The notes: a model not told the origin generated them from the letters alone. A stretch of 64,000 nt of DNA from an uncultured Eubacterium sp. (GCA_910584595.1 CAJUBQ010000015.1:1-64000); one strand, 5' to 3'. Shown: positions 53,231-63,510, counted from the stretch's first letter. Made by a program: numbers and translations.

Positions 53231-54148
53231 TTATCCGGCAGAATATGCCCACAGGTTTTTAATCTGCCCGCGCAGAGTGTCAAAATCCCAGCTTTTATTG
53301 CTTCTTGCAATGCAGTTTGGATCATTGACAAGAAATCCGTCGTCGTCGTAACCGTAGATCATAATAAAATGTCCCTGTGTAGTAAAGTCTCCGGGGCCCA
53401 TGGAGCAGATAATCGGATGGTTTGCATCTAAAGAAGATTGCATTACGGATTCGTCCAAAGATAATTCCCGCGCATACAGACCAAGCGTTGCGGCGCCGGT
53501 TGTCATCAAAGACCAGGATGTACCGCTTCCTTCTACATAGTATCCGTTTTCCTCACTAAAGCGCGCGATATCGGCCGGAGTTTTATCTGACTGTCCGGTC
53601 AGAGATACAAGCGCCATAGAAAGGCAGGTTGGGCCGCAGCCTGACAGCCCGATGATACTGCCGCCGTAAGAAACATAGCCCCAGCGCTTGTCCCACTGCA
53701 GAAACAAAGGGAACCGTTCTTGCAGTTCTTTACTGGTAAATCCCTTTTGCGCGGTATACTGCGGAAGATCGGCATCCAAATACCCTGCTATAAAGTCTTC
53801 CATTTCGGGATTATTTAAATAGGCAGTTAATAATGCATCTGAATACTGATTGCGGTTTTTATATATTTTGGATGCTAAGCTGCTCGTTTTGGAATAATCT
53901 TTTAAATCGTTCGTAATCTGAAAGGTGTGGCGTTCTATCGGCTGTTTTATCGATACAGTGGAAGCAGCTTGTAAGCGGTTGTTTTCCGGTTTGGCAATAC
54001 TGTCAGCGGTAAGCAGATACTTGTTTGCTGTACGCAGAGCGGCGACGATTACAGCCATAAGCCCGGCCATACATACAGCCCGGCGAATGGCGCGCCGTCT
54101 TCTTTTGCGTGCTTTTCTTTTTCTGGCGATAGCTTCTGATCTTGTCAT
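53231..54148 (-). CDS. membrane-anchored C39-like cysteine peptidase
   Basis: 305 residues. A highly basic N-terminus (KRKARKRRRRAIRR) precedes a membrane helix (AVCMAGLMAVIVAAL), then an extracellular C39_2-type papain-like domain: SGCGPTCLSMALVSLTG with the nucleophile Cys, GHFIMIYGYDDDGFLVNDPN with the catalytic His and Asp/Asn. Such peptidases often process bacteriocin-like leaders or remodel the wall; substrate unknown. The start at 54148 follows GAGGAGG by 5 bases; an upstream Met at 54184 lacks a site. Stands alone; copy B of the TIR repeat abuts its stop. Confidence 0.85.
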   Translation of the reverse strand: MTRSEAIARKRKARKRRRRAIRRAVCMAGLMAVIVAALRTANKYLLTADSIAKPENNRLQAASTVSIKQPIERHTFQITNDLKDYSKTSSLASKIYKNRNQYSDALLTAYLNNPEMEDFIAGYLDADLPQYTAQKGFTSKELQERFPLFLQWDKRWGYVSYGGSIIGLSGCGPTCLSMALVSLTGQSDKTPADIARFSEENGYYVEGSGTSWSLMTTGAATLGLYARELSLDESVMQSSLDANHPIICSMGPGDFTTQGHFIMIYGYDDDGFLVNDPNCIARSNKSWDFDTLRGQIKNLWAYSAG

Positions 54149-54219
54149 ATTGTCCTCCTCAATTGCTTTGTAAATAGTAGACAAAATTTATTATAAAGTC
54201 TGACTCAATCAAAATGGCA

Positions 54220-55185
54220 TCATGTATGAATATTTTTGATGACATCACGCAGTACATCGGCAGATTGTTTGAGCTGATCTTGTTCTGCCTGGTTCAGAGT
54301 GATCGGCATCTGTCCTTCGGCGCCTCCGGCTCCGATAATTGTTGGCATACTTAATACAATATCTTTCAGACCGTAAATGCCATCCAGCATTACAGATACC
54401 GGAAGAATTGATTTTTCATCACGAACAATGGCTTCACAGATTCTTCGGACAGCCATAGAGATTCCATAATAGGTGGCTTTTTTCTTTTCGATGATTTCAT
54501 ATGCGCTGTTTTTCACGGTCTGCGCAATTTCTCGCATGGCAGCTTCATGGTGAAAATAGCCGCGCATTTCACATACATCGTTAAGCGGTACTCCAGACAC
54601 ATTTGCACTGCTGAAAGCGGCAATTTCACTGTCCCCATGTTCGCCGATAATAAATGCATGAATACTTCTGCTGTCTACACCAAGGTGTTCTGCAAGTTCA
54701 CTTTTTAACCGTCCGGTGTCAAGTACAGTTCCCGAGCCGATGACACGGTTTTTTGGAAGGCCGGAGATTTTTAACGCTTCATAAGTGAGAATATCAACCG
54801 GGTTGGAGACAATTAAAAGTATGCCTTCGCAGCCATATTTCATAATTTCCTGCACGACGGAGCGCATAATTTTGGTGTTTTTGTTGACAAGATCCAGCCT
54901 CGTTTCATCTGGTTTTTGGTTAGCTCCGGCTGTAATGATGACGACAGCGGCGTCGCTGATGTCTCTATAGGCGCCGGCGTAGATTTTCATAGGTCTTGCA
55001 AATGGGGTTCCATGGCTGATATCCAGCGCTTCCCCTTCTGCGCGGTCGGTATCCGCATCAATTAAGATCAATTCGGAAAATAAACCGCTTTGCATTAATG
55101 CAAAAGCAGTAGAAGAACCTACGAAACCACAGCCAATGACAGCTGCTTTTCGCAGGTTGATTTTTATGCATTCCCTGTTAGACAT
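54220..55185 (-). CDS. ldh: L-lactate dehydrogenase
   Basis: 321 residues, cytoplasmic. Rossmann motif AVIGCGFVGSSTAFAL, Asp that selects NAD (LILIDADTDRA), active loop with the catalytic Arg (ANQKPDETRLDLV), SNPVDILTY, GTVLDTGRL and the catalytic His in IGEHGDSE. It reduces pyruvate to L-lactate and recycles NADH in fermentation. GAGGT before the ATG. Separate from the neighbouring divergent CorA gene. Confidence 0.96.
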   Translation of the reverse strand: MSNRECIKINLRKAAVIGCGFVGSSTAFALMQSGLFSELILIDADTDRAEGEALDISHGTPFARPMKIYAGAYRDISDAAVVIITAGANQKPDETRLDLVNKNTKIMRSVVQEIMKYGCEGILLIVSNPVDILTYEALKISGLPKNRVIGSGTVLDTGRLKSELAEHLGVDSRSIHAFIIGEHGDSEIAAFSSANVSGVPLNDVCEMRGYFHHEAAMREIAQTVKNSAYEIIEKKKATYYGISMAVRRICEAIVRDEKSILPVSVMLDGIYGLKDIVLSMPTIIGAGGAEGQMPITLNQAEQDQLKQSADVLRDVIKNIHT

Positions 55186-55394
55186 ATTGAATTACCTCAC
55201 TATAATTTTTATGATAGTGTTTTCGATTTTAAAGGTATCTATACACAAAATTGTTAATTTTAGAAGTAAATGGCTTTTTTAATGATATGACAATGAAACG
55301 GTATGGAATAACAAAGCCTGGGGAATAATAAGCATCTGTATGATTAGAATAAATTAGGAAAAAGACCTGTTATAATGAAAGGAGCATTTATATC

Positions 55395-56225
55395 ATGCAG
55401 AATGTGTTTCAAATAGATGATGCTGAAAAATATGAGAAATATATGGAACCAAAGGTCATTCATAATATCCGGGATGGTACAACAGAGACTTTTGAAAGTC
55501 ACAGAAATTATACGTTGTTTATATTTCCGCTATATGATATTCATCGGGCAGGTAAAGCGGCAAATCAAATTATGGTATATTTGGATCATGAAGATTTGTT
55601 TTTGCTATGCGAAGGACAGCGCGGATATGAGATTTCCAGAACGTTGTTTCAAAAAGCAGCAACCAATGAATGTGCGCTCTGGAGTTTTTTTCAAAATTTG
55701 CTGAAAAATGATATGGATAATCTGGAAGACCTGGAGTGTGAAGTGGCAGATGCAGAAATGGCTGCAATGGTGCGGTTTCAGAATAATTATATTCGTAAGA
55801 TTATTGCATATCGTAAAGAGCTGCTGCGGCTGAAACGGTATTATGAACAATTGGATACGATTATGGACAGTCTTTTGCTGAATGAAAATAAAATGCTTTC
55901 CGAAGAGGGTATGATGCATTTTACCATTTTGGCGAATCGTACAACAAGATATTTGCAGAATGTATTAAATTTACGCGATTATGTGACGCAGATGCGGGAA
56001 GCTTATCAGGCTCAGATAGATATTGAACAAAATAATCTCATGCGTTTGTTTACAGTTATTACGACCGTATTTCAGCCCTTGACACTGATGGCAGGCTGGT
56101 ATGGAATGAATTTTCCGAATATGCCGGAAATGCATTGGAAGTATGCATATCCGGTGTTTGTAGGAGTGAGCATATTTGTATGCGTCGTATTATTAGCGGT
56201 CTTTAAGAAAAAACGATGGTTTTAA
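55395..56225 (+). CDS. CorA-like divalent cation transporter
   Basis: 276 residues, shorter than E. coli CorA (316). A soluble N-terminal funnel domain with long helices is followed by two C-terminal membrane helices; the signature YGMNFPNMPE (GMN selectivity loop) lies between them. Basic KKKRWF end. Homopentameric magnesium or cobalt channel. GGAG 11 bases before ATG. Monocistronic. Confidence 0.92.
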   Translation: MQNVFQIDDAEKYEKYMEPKVIHNIRDGTTETFESHRNYTLFIFPLYDIHRAGKAANQIMVYLDHEDLFLLCEGQRGYEISRTLFQKAATNECALWSFFQNLLKNDMDNLEDLECEVADAEMAAMVRFQNNYIRKIIAYRKELLRLKRYYEQLDTIMDSLLLNENKMLSEEGMMHFTILANRTTRYLQNVLNLRDYVTQMREAYQAQIDIEQNNLMRLFTVITTVFQPLTLMAGWYGMNFPNMPEMHWKYAYPVFVGVSIFVCVVLLAVFKKKRWF

Positions 56226-56406
56226 ACGGTATGGAGTCTTAGAGCATGCCTGAAAAATAAAGCACTGCAAAAGATTCCTGCAAAGAATATATAAAAGAAA
56301 TATAAAAAGATAAAATAATATAAATGGACCTGTGATTTGCTCTGCTTTCATGGTAAAATAGTAAAAGTTTATGAATTGATTACATGTACGATAATCAGGA
56401 AGGGAG

Positions 56407-59400
56407 ATGATGGGGATGAGAATGATAGATCCAAACGTTATAAAATTGAATTCTCCGGATGTGGTATATAAACGTGGTAATGACTTATTTATGAACGAGA
56501 ATGTAGGGCGGATCGAGATTAAGAATCATGAGGCCGGAGTTTCTGTTATTCGTGCGAAGGTAAGAGGAAGTAAAGGCAAGATATATTGCGCAGAGGCAGA
56601 AGTGGAATTTTCACTGCAAGGCGAGAAGATCCTGGACTATCATTGCGAGTGTGAGGCAAATAAGGTTTATCCGGGTTTGTGTAAGCATCTTGTTGCATTA
56701 TTCATGGAATATAATTATCAGGTGGATGAAGGAGAATTCGATTCATTTACGGAAGGACCGTCGGACGGCGCAGAATCAAATGAGACGTACGGCAGTACAT
56801 ATCAAGTCGAAAGCAAGCCTGGACATTTAACAATCGTATCGGCAGAAAAGCCTAGTGACAGAGAACTGAAAAATTTGGTAGACTACTATGTACTGCAGGA
56901 TCGTAACCGGTTTTGCCAGGAGTATGGAAACGGAGATGTTCGTCTGGCGCCGATTTTACATCTGGAAGCGGACAGAGAATCTTTGGAGCTAAAGATTGGG
57001 ACAACACAGCTTTATGTTGTAAAAGATATCGGTGAGCTGGTAGAAAATATCAAACAGATGCGGTATGTATCCTATGGAAAAAGGTTGGCGTTTACACACA
57101 GCCAAAGCGCGTTTACAAGGGAATCGACCGGTATCGTGAATCTCCTGCTGGAACTGGATAACGAAAATGAATTTTCTTTGCGGTACCATAATTGGAGTTA
57201 CAGCAGTACCCAGCAGCGACGGTCTGTTACGTTGTCTCCGCCAATGCTGGATCGTTTGATGGAGATGTATGAAGGAAGACAGCTTTGTGTGGACGATCAG
57301 CTATGTAATAAAGAAGAAAACGTTCTGATTCTGAGAAAAAATCCAAGGCTGCCGATAAGGATTGCCGGCAATAAGAAAAAAAAGGGCGCAGATGTAGTTA
57401 TGGAGCCAATATTTTTGACTGAGGGAGGCAGTCAGTGGTATATTTTATGGCGGAACTGTTTTTATATCTGCACGAGGGAATATTATGAACAGGTGAAAGG
57501 CTTTTTAAAGCTGATGATACAGGAACGGGAAAATATAAAAAGAAACACTTATTATGGGCGGTACAGATATTATCACGAAGAGTTATCAAATCCCTCTTTT
57601 TATTTAAGTGAAGCGGATTTTGGCGCATTTGCAAAAAATGTATTGCCGCTGGTTGAAAACGTAATGGACGTTCGGATGGAACATGTAGATTTTTCTTCTT
57701 ATGAAACGGAAGAAGCGTTGTTTCACTGTTATCTGGATAAAGTTGGCGGCCGCATTGAATGCAAAGCAAAAGTATTGTATGGGGATAAAGAATATGATGT
57801 AGCAAAGATTCCGGCAAAAGAAGAAGCGATCCGTGATATACGCAAGGAATTCCAGGTGCGCAGCATTTTGGAAAAATATTTTGAGGTAGCGTCTGACCAG
57901 CAGACTTATTACAGTAAAGAGGAAGACAGTATGCTGGAATTTTTGGAGGAAGGTCTTTCGCAGTTGGAAACGGTGTCAGAGATTTTTGCAACGGACCGTT
58001 TTAAAGGAATGCATGTCATACCGATGCCAAATGTTACCGCAGGAATTTCTATAAAAGGAAAGCTGCTGGATGTCAGCTGGAATGTGGAAGGGATGAGTGC
58101 GCAGGAAGTTTTGGAAATACTGGCGGATTACAAAAAGAAGAAGAAGTATCACAAGCTGCAGTCTGGTGATTTTATTCGTATGGATGAGAATTCTTTGGCG
58201 GTATTGGCAGAATTAAATGAAGGACTGCATTTGACAAAAGACCAGTTGAAAGCACGTAAAGCAGAGCTGCCACTGTACCGTTCCTTATATTTGGATTCAT
58301 TAATGAAGGAAAATGCCGAATATATAAGGATTGAACGCAGCAAAGAGTTTAAGTCGGTAATACGAGAGATGAGGTCAATGGAAGATGGAGATAATGAAAT
58401 ACCACAGCAAATAGAAGCGATTCTTCGTCCATATCAGGAAATTGGGTTTCAATGGCTGTGTTCGCTGGCGAAATTTGGTTTTGGAGGCATACTGGCTGAT
58501 GATATGGGACTTGGAAAAACTTTGCAGGTGTTAACATTTTTAGCTGCGCATTCGGGTTCGAGCGCACTGATCGTATGTCCGGCGTCTCTTGTTTATAATT
58601 GGGAAGAAGAGTGCAGACGATTTTATCCTTCTGCGCGGACAGCAACTGTGGCCGGGCCGGTGCATACGAGACAAGTCCAGATAGAAGAATGGGAAAAAAG
58701 CGATCTGTTAATAACTTCATATGATTTGTTAAAACGTGATATAGATTTTTATGAAGGAAAACAGTTTGATTTTGTAATCATCGATGAGGCGCAGTATATT
58801 AAAAATGCCTCAACGCAGGCTGCAAAAGCAGTAAAAGCAATTTCCTGTACCTGCCGTTTTGCATTAACAGGAACACCGATTGAAAACAGGCTGAGTGAGC
58901 TTTGGAGCATTTTTGAATTTTTAATGCCAGGTTATCTGTTCAGTTATAAACGATTTAAGGATGAACTGGAAAGTCCGATTACGGAAAGCAGGGACAATGT
59001 GGCCAGAATCCGCCTGTCAAGATTTGTGCGTCCGTTTATTTTACGCCGTTTGAAAAAAGATGTACTAAAAGAGCTTCCGGACAAAGTAGAAGAAGTGATC
59101 TATGCGAAGATGGAAGGAGAGCAGAACAGTCTGTATCAGGCGCGTGAAAAACAGCTTCTTATGACGCTTTCCAAACAGACTGAAGCGGAGTTTAAGACAC
59201 AAAAATTATGGGTTTTGGCTGAGTTAACGGCTTTACGTCAGATATGCTGTGACCCGTCGCTTGTATATGAAAACTTTCAAGGAGATTCTGCAAAAACAAA
59301 AACATGTGTGGAAGTTGTGCAAAATGCAGTCAGCGCAGGCCATAAAATTTTATTGTTTTCTCAGTTTGCATCCATGCTGGAGCATCTGGCAAAGTTGTTT

Positions 59401-59808
59401 GCACAATGCGGACTACGGGCATTTATGTTAACAGGCAAGACGAGTAAAGAAGAGCGGCGTCGTTTAGTGACAGAATTTCAAAACGGAAATGCAGATTTAT
59501 TTTTGATTTCTTTAAAAGCAGGTGGTACGGGATTAAATCTTACGGCTGCGGATCTGGTCATTCATTATGATCCATGGTGGAATCTCGCAGCGCAAAATCA
59601 GGCAACAGACCGCGCCCATCGTATTGGCCAGGATAATAAAGTTACGGTTATGCGTTTGATTACGAAAGGTACGATTGAAGAGAGAATTTTAAAAATGCAG
59701 GAGGACAAGCAGAATCTTGCGGATTCTATTATTTCTGAGGATGGGGTATCTATCAGCGGTTTGGATAAAGAGCAGCTGATTTCTGTTTTAGAAGAAAAAA
59801 GTTATTGA
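56407..59808 (+). CDS. SNF2-family ATPase with SWIM zinc finger
   Basis: 1133 residues. An N-terminal SWIM zinc finger (YHCECEANKVYPGLCKHLVA, about residues 77-97) binds DNA or protein. A long middle region follows, then the Swi2/Snf2 motor: ADDMGLGKTLQVL (Walker A, about 698), VIIDEAQYIKN (motif II, about 792), ALTGTPIENRL, and the C-terminal helicase lobe with LKAGGTGLNLTAADLVIHYD and ATDRAHRIGQD. It translocates on double-stranded DNA. Several start Met are possible (56407, 56410, 56416); 56416 has the best spacing from GGGAG. Its stop lies inside the -35 box of the trp promoter. Confidence 0.93.
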   Translation: MMGMRMIDPNVIKLNSPDVVYKRGNDLFMNENVGRIEIKNHEAGVSVIRAKVRGSKGKIYCAEAEVEFSLQGEKILDYHCECEANKVYPGLCKHLVALFMEYNYQVDEGEFDSFTEGPSDGAESNETYGSTYQVESKPGHLTIVSAEKPSDRELKNLVDYYVLQDRNRFCQEYGNGDVRLAPILHLEADRESLELKIGTTQLYVVKDIGELVENIKQMRYVSYGKRLAFTHSQSAFTRESTGIVNLLLELDNENEFSLRYHNWSYSSTQQRRSVTLSPPMLDRLMEMYEGRQLCVDDQLCNKEENVLILRKNPRLPIRIAGNKKKKGADVVMEPIFLTEGGSQWYILWRNCFYICTREYYEQVKGFLKLMIQERENIKRNTYYGRYRYYHEELSNPSFYLSEADFGAFAKNVLPLVENVMDVRMEHVDFSSYETEEALFHCYLDKVGGRIECKAKVLYGDKEYDVAKIPAKEEAIRDIRKEFQVRSILEKYFEVASDQQTYYSKEEDSMLEFLEEGLSQLETVSEIFATDRFKGMHVIPMPNVTAGISIKGKLLDVSWNVEGMSAQEVLEILADYKKKKKYHKLQSGDFIRMDENSLAVLAELNEGLHLTKDQLKARKAELPLYRSLYLDSLMKENAEYIRIERSKEFKSVIREMRSMEDGDNEIPQQIEAILRPYQEIGFQWLCSLAKFGFGGILADDMGLGKTLQVLTFLAAHSGSSALIVCPASLVYNWEEECRRFYPSARTATVAGPVHTRQVQIEEWEKSDLLITSYDLLKRDIDFYEGKQFDFVIIDEAQYIKNASTQAAKAVKAISCTCRFALTGTPIENRLSELWSIFEFLMPGYLFSYKRFKDELESPITESRDNVARIRLSRFVRPFILRRLKKDVLKELPDKVEEVIYAKMEGEQNSLYQAREKQLLMTLSKQTEAEFKTQKLWVLAELTALRQICCDPSLVYENFQGDSAKTKTCVEVVQNAVSAGHKILLFSQFASMLEHLAKLFAQCGLRAFMLTGKTSKEERRRLVTEFQNGNADLFLISLKAGGTGLNLTAADLVIHYDPWWNLAAQNQATDRAHRIGQDNKVTVMRLITKGTIEERILKMQEDKQNLADSIISEDGVSISGLDKEQLISVLEEKSY

Positions 59809-59833
59809 CAAATAGAAAATCTTGTGGTTTAAT
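59805..59833 (+). promoter_or_regulatory. trp operon promoter
   Basis: TTGACA (59805-59810), a 17-base spacer and TTTAAT (59828-59833). The -35 overlaps the TGA stop of the SNF2 gene. Confidence 0.75.
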
Positions 59834-59854
59834 AATAAAAATTAAAATTGAATA

Positions 59855-60122
59855 TTCAAGAAACCGTTGAAGTGGAGATAAAAATAGTTGTGCATATCCA
59901 GAGAGTCCGGGTTAGGTGAGAGCCGGATTAAACGCAGATTATTAAATGGACCACGGAGGGCGCAGTCAAAGGCAAATCAGGAAATAATAATTGCTGAGTA
60001 TTCTGCGACGTTGGGCATACGTCAGTTGCCGGAGATATGATGGTATCTCGTCAGAGAGCGCAGGAATTCCTGTGAAACAAGGTGGCACCGCGGATGAATA
60101 TGAATCCGGATTTTATTTTATA
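59855..60122 (+). promoter_or_regulatory. T-box riboswitch, tryptophan-specific
   Basis: Leader RNA that senses uncharged tRNA-Trp. The T-box itself, AAGGTGGCACCGCGG, is at 60079-60093. The Stem I region starts about 59875 with AGAGAGTCCGGG and GGTGAGAGCC, and a UGG specifier is at 59947-59949 (AAATGGACCAC). A short terminator stem, CGGAT (60091-60095) with ATCCG (60104-60108), overlaps the T-box and is followed by GATTTTATTTTA, the expected competing structure. When tRNA-Trp is uncharged, its CCA end pairs with the TGGC bulge and trpE onwards is expressed. Confidence 0.9.
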
Positions 60123-60263
60123 TCTATCTTGTATCTGTTTGTTTTGCAGCCGTTAACAGACAGATGTATGAAAGTCTTAGTTTATGAAGATGATATAATA
60201 TTAAGATGATGTAATAGAAAGATGATATATGAAATAAAGCAAAATCCGAAAATCAGAAATCAT

Positions 60264-60317
60264 AACACCCGTCCTTGATCGTGTAATGATACACGGATCA
60301 TGGACCGGGTGTTTTTT
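60264..60317 (+). terminator. second, strong terminator in the trp leader
   Basis: ACACCCG...GTGTA (60265-60285) pairs with TACAC...CGGGTGT (60290-60312) as a long GC-containing stem ending in TTTTTT, about 60 bases before trpE. It lies 150 bases beyond the T-box terminator, so it is not the direct antiterminator competitor. Confidence 0.85.
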
Positions 60318-60375
60318 GTTGGACAAAAACCAGTGTTATCTAAAAAATATCAAATTACTGCAAGGAGGTTGGAAT

Positions 60376-61878
60376 ATGATTTATCCATCGATCAACGAGG
60401 CAAAAGCGATTTTAGAAAAAATGTCAGAAGAATCACAGCAGCCATATTTCAGGTTTCCGGTGAAGCTGGAGATTTATGCAGATTGTATGACTCCGGTAAT
60501 GGCGGTGCGCAGATTAAAACATGCAAGCCATCATTGTTTTTTGCTGGAAAGCGCGGAGCAGTCCAGGCAGTGGGGCAGATATTCTTTTCTGGGGTATGAT
60601 CCTGGTATGGAGATCACATGCCAAAATGGAATTACAAAAGTGACAGATAAAAAAACCGGTGCAGTAGTTACCGAACAGTCAGATCATCCGGGCAGCCTGA
60701 TACGTACAGTGATAGAAGAAAATCGTGCGCCACGCATAAAGGGAATGCCACCATTTTGCGGCGGATTGGTAGGGTACTTTTCTTATGATTATATAAAATA
60801 TAGTGAACCCTCTCTAAAGCTGGATGCAAAGGATGAAGAATCATTTCAGGATGCAGATTTGATGTTATTTGACAAAGTAATCGCATTTGATAATTACAGA
60901 CAAAAAGTAATATTAATTGTAAATATAAAAATTGCGGACATGGAAAAGGCATATGTTCAGGCAGAGAAGGAGCTGCGGGATATGGCAATGCTTTTGACTC
61001 AATCAGAGGTGGCAGTTCATCAGCCATTAAGACTGAAAAGTGAATTTCGCTATTTATTTGACAAAAAACAATACTGTGAAATGGTGGAAAAAGGAAAACG
61101 CTATATACAGGAGGGAGATATTTTCCAGGTAGTATTATCAAACAGGATAGAAGCAGAGATAGAAGGGAGCTTATTGGATACATACCGTATTCTGCGTTGT
61201 TCAAATCCGTCTCCTTATATGTTTTATTTTTCCAGTGATGATATTGAGATTGCAGGGGCGTCGCCTGAGACGCTTGTAAAGTTGGATTGTGGAATTTTGC
61301 GTACATTTCCGCTGGCAGGCACAAGACCAAGAGGAAAGACCAGGGAGGAAGATATTGAGATAGAGCGGGAGCTGCTTGCAGATGAAAAGGAGCGGGCAGA
61401 ACACAATATGCTGGTCGATTTGGGGCGTAATGACATTGGTAAAATCAGTAAGATAGGAAGTGTGGAAGTGGAGAAATATATGTGTATGGAACGGTTTTCC
61501 CATGTCATGCATATCGGGTCTACCGTAAAAGGGCAGCTGCGGGAAGATAAGGATGCATTAGATGCAGTCGATGCAATCCTTCCGGCCGGTACGCTTTCCG
61601 GTGCGCCAAAGCTGCGCGCCTGTGAGATTATCAATGAATTGGAAAATAATAAGCGTGGTATCTATGGAGGCGCAATAGGTTACCTGGATTTTACAGGTAA
61701 TTTAGATACTTGTATTGCCATACGGATCGCATACGCTAAAAATGGGAAAGTATTTATTCGTTCAGGTGCAGGCATTGTAGCGGACAGTATACCGGAAAAC
61801 GAATTTGCAGAATGTGCCAATAAAGCAAAAGCTGTATTAAATGCACTGCAAGAGGCAGAGGGAGGAATTGATTTATGA
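60376..61878 (+). CDS. trpE: anthranilate synthase component I
   Basis: About 500 residues. Converts chorismate plus ammonia to anthranilate. The Trp-feedback site LLESAEQSRQWGRYSFLG is in the N-terminal domain; the chorismate-binding domain has SNPSPYMFYF, PLAGTRPRGKTREEDIE, DLGRNDIGKIS and LPAGTLSGAPKLRA. The ATG at 60376 has AAGGAGG upstream; the frame extends back to 60286 through the terminator without support. Overlaps trpG by four bases (ATGA). Confidence 0.97.
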   Translation: MIYPSINEAKAILEKMSEESQQPYFRFPVKLEIYADCMTPVMAVRRLKHASHHCFLLESAEQSRQWGRYSFLGYDPGMEITCQNGITKVTDKKTGAVVTEQSDHPGSLIRTVIEENRAPRIKGMPPFCGGLVGYFSYDYIKYSEPSLKLDAKDEESFQDADLMLFDKVIAFDNYRQKVILIVNIKIADMEKAYVQAEKELRDMAMLLTQSEVAVHQPLRLKSEFRYLFDKKQYCEMVEKGKRYIQEGDIFQVVLSNRIEAEIEGSLLDTYRILRCSNPSPYMFYFSSDDIEIAGASPETLVKLDCGILRTFPLAGTRPRGKTREEDIEIERELLADEKERAEHNMLVDLGRNDIGKISKIGSVEVEKYMCMERFSHVMHIGSTVKGQLREDKDALDAVDAILPAGTLSGAPKLRACEIINELENNKRGIYGGAIGYLDFTGNLDTCIAIRIAYAKNGKVFIRSGAGIVADSIPENEFAECANKAKAVLNALQEAEGGIDL

Positions 61879-62444
61879 TTTTATTAATAGATAATTATGA
61901 CAGTTTTTCCTATAATTTATACCAATTGATTGGAAGTGTCTGCTCTGAAATTCAGGTGGTCAGAAATGATGAATGTACAGTACAGGAAATTCAGCAAATA
62001 AATCCTGCAGCTGTCTTTTTGTCTCCGGGGCCGGGAAAACCAGCAGACGCAGGAATCTGTGAAGAGGCAGTGGTTAAGTTGTCCGGCAGAATACCGATTT
62101 TTGGAGTATGTCTGGGTCATCAGGCCATTTGCGAAGCTTTTGGCGGCACTGTTTCTTATGCACAGGAATTGATGCATGGAAAGGCGTCTATGATAAAAGT
62201 AGATGCACAGAGTAAGATTTTTAAGGGATTGAAAGGACAGATTTCAGCAGCAAGATATCATTCTCTGGCTGCGGTAAAGGATTTGCTCCCGGACTGTCTG
62301 AAAATAACGGCCAGTACCGATAAGGGAGAGGTCATGGCTGTAGAACATCGGGTGTATCCGGTTTACGGAGTGCAGTTTCATCCGGAATCGATATTAACTC
62401 CCGATGGACGGCAGATTATTCAAAATTTTTTGTCAGATATTTAA
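61875..62444 (+). CDS. trpG: anthranilate synthase component II (glutamine amidotransferase)
   Basis: 189 residues, class I amidotransferase feeding ammonia to TrpE. Catalytic triad Cys79 (GVCLGHQAI), His169 and Glu171 (VQFHPESI); oxyanion loop SPGPGKP. Translationally coupled to trpE by an ATGA overlap. Separate gene rather than a trpG-D fusion. Confidence 0.97.
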   Translation: MILLIDNYDSFSYNLYQLIGSVCSEIQVVRNDECTVQEIQQINPAAVFLSPGPGKPADAGICEEAVVKLSGRIPIFGVCLGHQAICEAFGGTVSYAQELMHGKASMIKVDAQSKIFKGLKGQISAARYHSLAAVKDLLPDCLKITASTDKGEVMAVEHRVYPVYGVQFHPESILTPDGRQIIQNFLSDI

Positions 62445-62477
62445 TTAAAATAAAAAGACTGAGCTGGAGGAAATAAG

Positions 62478-63491
62478 ATGATTAGAGAAGCAATTATAGC
62501 ATTGAGAAACAGAGAAAACTTAAGTTATGATATGGCAAAATCTGTTATGGATGAAATTATGAGCGGGAACACCAGCCAGATTCAAATGAGCGCGTATTTG
62601 ACGGCTCTGGCAATGAAAGGAGAAACGATTGATGAGATAACCGGTTCGGCCAAAGGAATGCGAGAACATTGTATCAGGCTTTTGCATGACATGGATGTGC
62701 TTGAAATTGTGGGAACTGGCGGAGATCATTCGGATTCATTTAATATTTCCACTACTGCGGCGATTGTGATATCCGCAGGCGGAGTCCCTGTTGCAAAACA
62801 TGGCAACCGGGCGGCATCGAGCAGATGCGGAGCGGCGGATGTATTGGAGTCGCTAGGTGTAAATATTACAATTCCGCCGGAAAGAAGCACCGAGTTATTA
62901 AATAAAATTAATATTTGTTTTTTGTTTGCACAGAATTATCATCTGGCAATGAAATATGTAGCTCCGGTGCGTAAGGAATTAGGGATACGTACGGTATTTA
63001 ATATTTTGGGGCCGTTAACGAATCCTGCAGGAGCAAGTATGCAGGTAATGGGCGTTTATGAGGAGGCATTAGTGGAACCATTAGCCAGAGTATTGACAAA
63101 TTTGGGAGTAAAAAGCGCTATGGTAGTGTTTGGCCGGGATGTGCTTGATGAAATATCTATGAGTGCGCCTACAATCGTATGTGAAGTAAAAAATGGACAT
63201 TATCATTCTTATGAAATAGAACCGGAACAGTTTGGGTTTCAAAAATGCGACAAAGCAGATCTGACAGGCGGCACGCCGGAAGAAAATGCTGCGATTACAT
63301 TAGCAGTTTTGGATGGAGAAAAGGGGCCAAAAAGAAATGCAGTTGTGTTAAACGCGGGAGCAGGATTGTATGTTGCAGGTAAAGCAATATCTTTAGCAGA
63401 AGGAGTGCACATGGCGGAACACATCATAGACAGTGGATCCGCAAAGGCCAGATTGCAGGATTTTATAAGACTGTCAAATGAAAATAAATGA
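62478..63491 (+). CDS. trpD: anthranilate phosphoribosyltransferase
   Basis: 337 residues. Joins anthranilate with PRPP. Motifs: GTGGDHSDSFNISTTAA (PRPP pyrophosphate loop), KHGNRAASSRCGAADVLE (anthranilate and metal binding), and RTVFNILGPLTNPA. GGAGG precedes the ATG; 33 bases after trpG and 19 before trpC. Confidence 0.97.
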   Translation: MIREAIIALRNRENLSYDMAKSVMDEIMSGNTSQIQMSAYLTALAMKGETIDEITGSAKGMREHCIRLLHDMDVLEIVGTGGDHSDSFNISTTAAIVISAGGVPVAKHGNRAASSRCGAADVLESLGVNITIPPERSTELLNKINICFLFAQNYHLAMKYVAPVRKELGIRTVFNILGPLTNPAGASMQVMGVYEEALVEPLARVLTNLGVKSAMVVFGRDVLDEISMSAPTIVCEVKNGHYHSYEIEPEQFGFQKCDKADLTGGTPEENAAITLAVLDGEKGPKRNAVVLNAGAGLYVAGKAISLAEGVHMAEHIIDSGSAKARLQDFIRLSNENK

Positions 63492-63510
63492 TAATTTAAG
63501 GAAGAGAGAT

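Noticed and set aside
59991..60209. Leader peptide of the trp operon
   Set aside because: The frame runs through the T-box and antiterminator and has no tandem Trp codons or ribosome binding site; regulation is explained by the T-box.
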